The translations under genes and the position numbers were made by a program. This document shows, one piece after another, positions 63,462-64,000 of a stretch of 64,000 nucleotides of DNA; the stretch's first letter is position 1; each line of letters begins with the position of its first letter. The stretch covers positions 1 through 64,000 of the forward strand of contig DFGT01000008.1 in assembly GCA_002371265.1 (NCBI GenBank), given 5' to 3'. Under the pieces are notes generated by a model, which did not search any database, had not been told where the DNA came from, and saw only the letters and a list, made by a program, of their open reading frames with translations. Source of the DNA: Bacteroidales bacterium UBA3743. Its GTDB lineage: Bacteria > Bacteroidota > Bacteroidia > Bacteroidales > Paludibacteraceae.

Positions 63462-63603
63462 TCATTGCTCAAATGCCCTATATTCTCCGCTTTGCAAAGC
63501 CTCACGTATCTCATCGTCTAGTTTGTCTGTATCATATTCCGTCTCCCAATACTCATCTTCTGGAATGCCTTTGTAGCGAAGAAGATAGTCGGTGCGGAGA
63601 CGG
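63462..63603. repeat. 142-bp direct repeat, copy 2
   Basis: This copy encodes the 3' end of the gene cut by the window edge and differs from copy 1 at six positions, most of them synonymous or conservative. Confidence 0.9.
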
Positions 63604-64000
63604 TAACGGAACATACCGTATATGTTTTTCCAGAGTCCTTGGAGTACAGTGATGTTTCCATCGGATATTTTTCTTTCTAAGAAAAGTTTTTTTGATATTT
63701 CAGGATTGGCGACGGAATATCCTGCCGTATATGCTGAGTATCCTTTTATTTTCCATGGTTCATACGTGATGGTCTTCTTCCATTTCCAAAATCCAAGTTT
63801 TTCTCTGATATACGAATAGGTGATTACAGCCACAAAATAATCACGTTTATCGACATTGTCCATTTCTGGATATGCCCGTGAAGTATCTCTTTTTTCAGTA
63901 ACATATTCAATCAGGAAATCAGGTTCTATTTCATCAGCTGTCCTAAGATCCCGTTTTTTCTGATACTCATTATTGCTGTTGCACAGATAAATCTTATAGT
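63462..64000 (-). CDS. Uncharacterised protein sharing the metalloprotease tail, 5' end outside window
   Basis: 179 codons are visible and the frame stays open to the window edge; the ATG at 63863 is internal. The last 46 residues match the tail of the HExxH protein at 62259-62984 (RLRTDYLLRYKG ... EYRAFEQ), but the part before it (DFLIEYVTEKRD, FVAVITYSYIREKLGFWKW, GYSVANPEISKKLFLE) is unrelated and shows no zinc motif in the visible region. A zinc site could lie upstream of the edge. It is on the same strand as the peptide gene and 5' of its promoter. Confidence 0.7.
   Translation of the reverse strand, partial: YKIYLCNSNNEYQKKRDLRTADEIEPDFLIEYVTEKRDTSRAYPEMDNVDKRDYFVAVITYSYIREKLGFWKWKKTITYEPWKIKGYSAYTAGYSVANPEISKKLFLERKISDGNITVLQGLWKNIYGMFRYRLRTDYLLRYKGIPEDEYWETEYDTDKLDDEIREALQSGEYRAFEQ

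Overview
The window comes from a member of the Bacteroidota, most likely an anaerobic Bacteroidales. The reasons are: promoters of the TTTG-N19-21-TAnnTTTG type; a type A C-terminal sorting domain for the type 9 secretion system (T9SS) on the GH5 cellulase; a DUF5686/carboxypeptidase-regulatory protein, a FISUMP-domain protein, a BspA-like leucine-rich protein and an AAA-ATPase-like/PD-(D/E)XK protein; a Dcu-type C4-dicarboxylate transporter; and A-rich start regions with few Shine-Dalgarno motifs. The genus cannot be fixed from the sequence alone.

Layout. 1-10.3 kb: a serpin cut by the window edge, cysteine synthase, a multidomain secreted GH5 cellulase, a lipoprotein with a TonB-like C-terminus, a GmhA-type isomerase and GalE, with intergenic repeats and a 203-bp MITE-like element. 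10.3-35.1 kb (minus strand): a large Wzx/Wzy-type surface polysaccharide locus in two main transcription units. The upstream unit (35.05 to 29.75 kb) holds a complete pathway to CMP-pseudaminic acid (PseB, PseC, PseF, a PseG-PseH fusion, PseI). The downstream unit (29.37 to about 10.3 kb) holds a UDP-sugar dehydrogenase, flippase, EpsG-like polymerase, many glycosyltransferases, acetyltransferases, a pyruvyltransferase with an FrhB-like partner, epimerases and a WecG/TagA-type transferase. Both units start with related promoter-leader segments. A divergent gene at 35.5 kb encodes a NusG-like protein with a large extra N-terminal region. It is followed by tRNA-Gly(UCC) and a WbpD/WbpB-like pair.

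38.8-50.9 kb: mostly surface and housekeeping genes (lipoprotein, DUF5686 protein, FISUMP protein, BspA-like protein and its decayed copy, a DnaJ-domain membrane protein, purB, an MsbA-like ABC exporter, pnp). 50.9-55.9 kb: a five-unit array of palindromic repeats, a cytoplasmic-looking papain-like protease with a TerB-like domain and an acidic tail, a frameshifted DUF1643-like gene, and an AAA-ATPase-like/PD-(D/E)XK protein. 56.0-57.4 kb: a Dcu transporter.

57.5-64 kb (minus strand): a double-glycine peptide export locus. A 66-residue precursor with a GG leader and a cysteine-rich core lies upstream of a membrane-anchored HExxH metalloprotease, a TolC-like outer membrane protein, an HlyD-like adaptor and an ABC transporter with a C39 leader peptidase. 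A gene cut by the right edge shares its last 142 bp with the metalloprotease gene. This locus is the best candidate here for a little-described system: the C39/HlyD/TolC machinery is a known type, but the cargo and the protease are not recognised.
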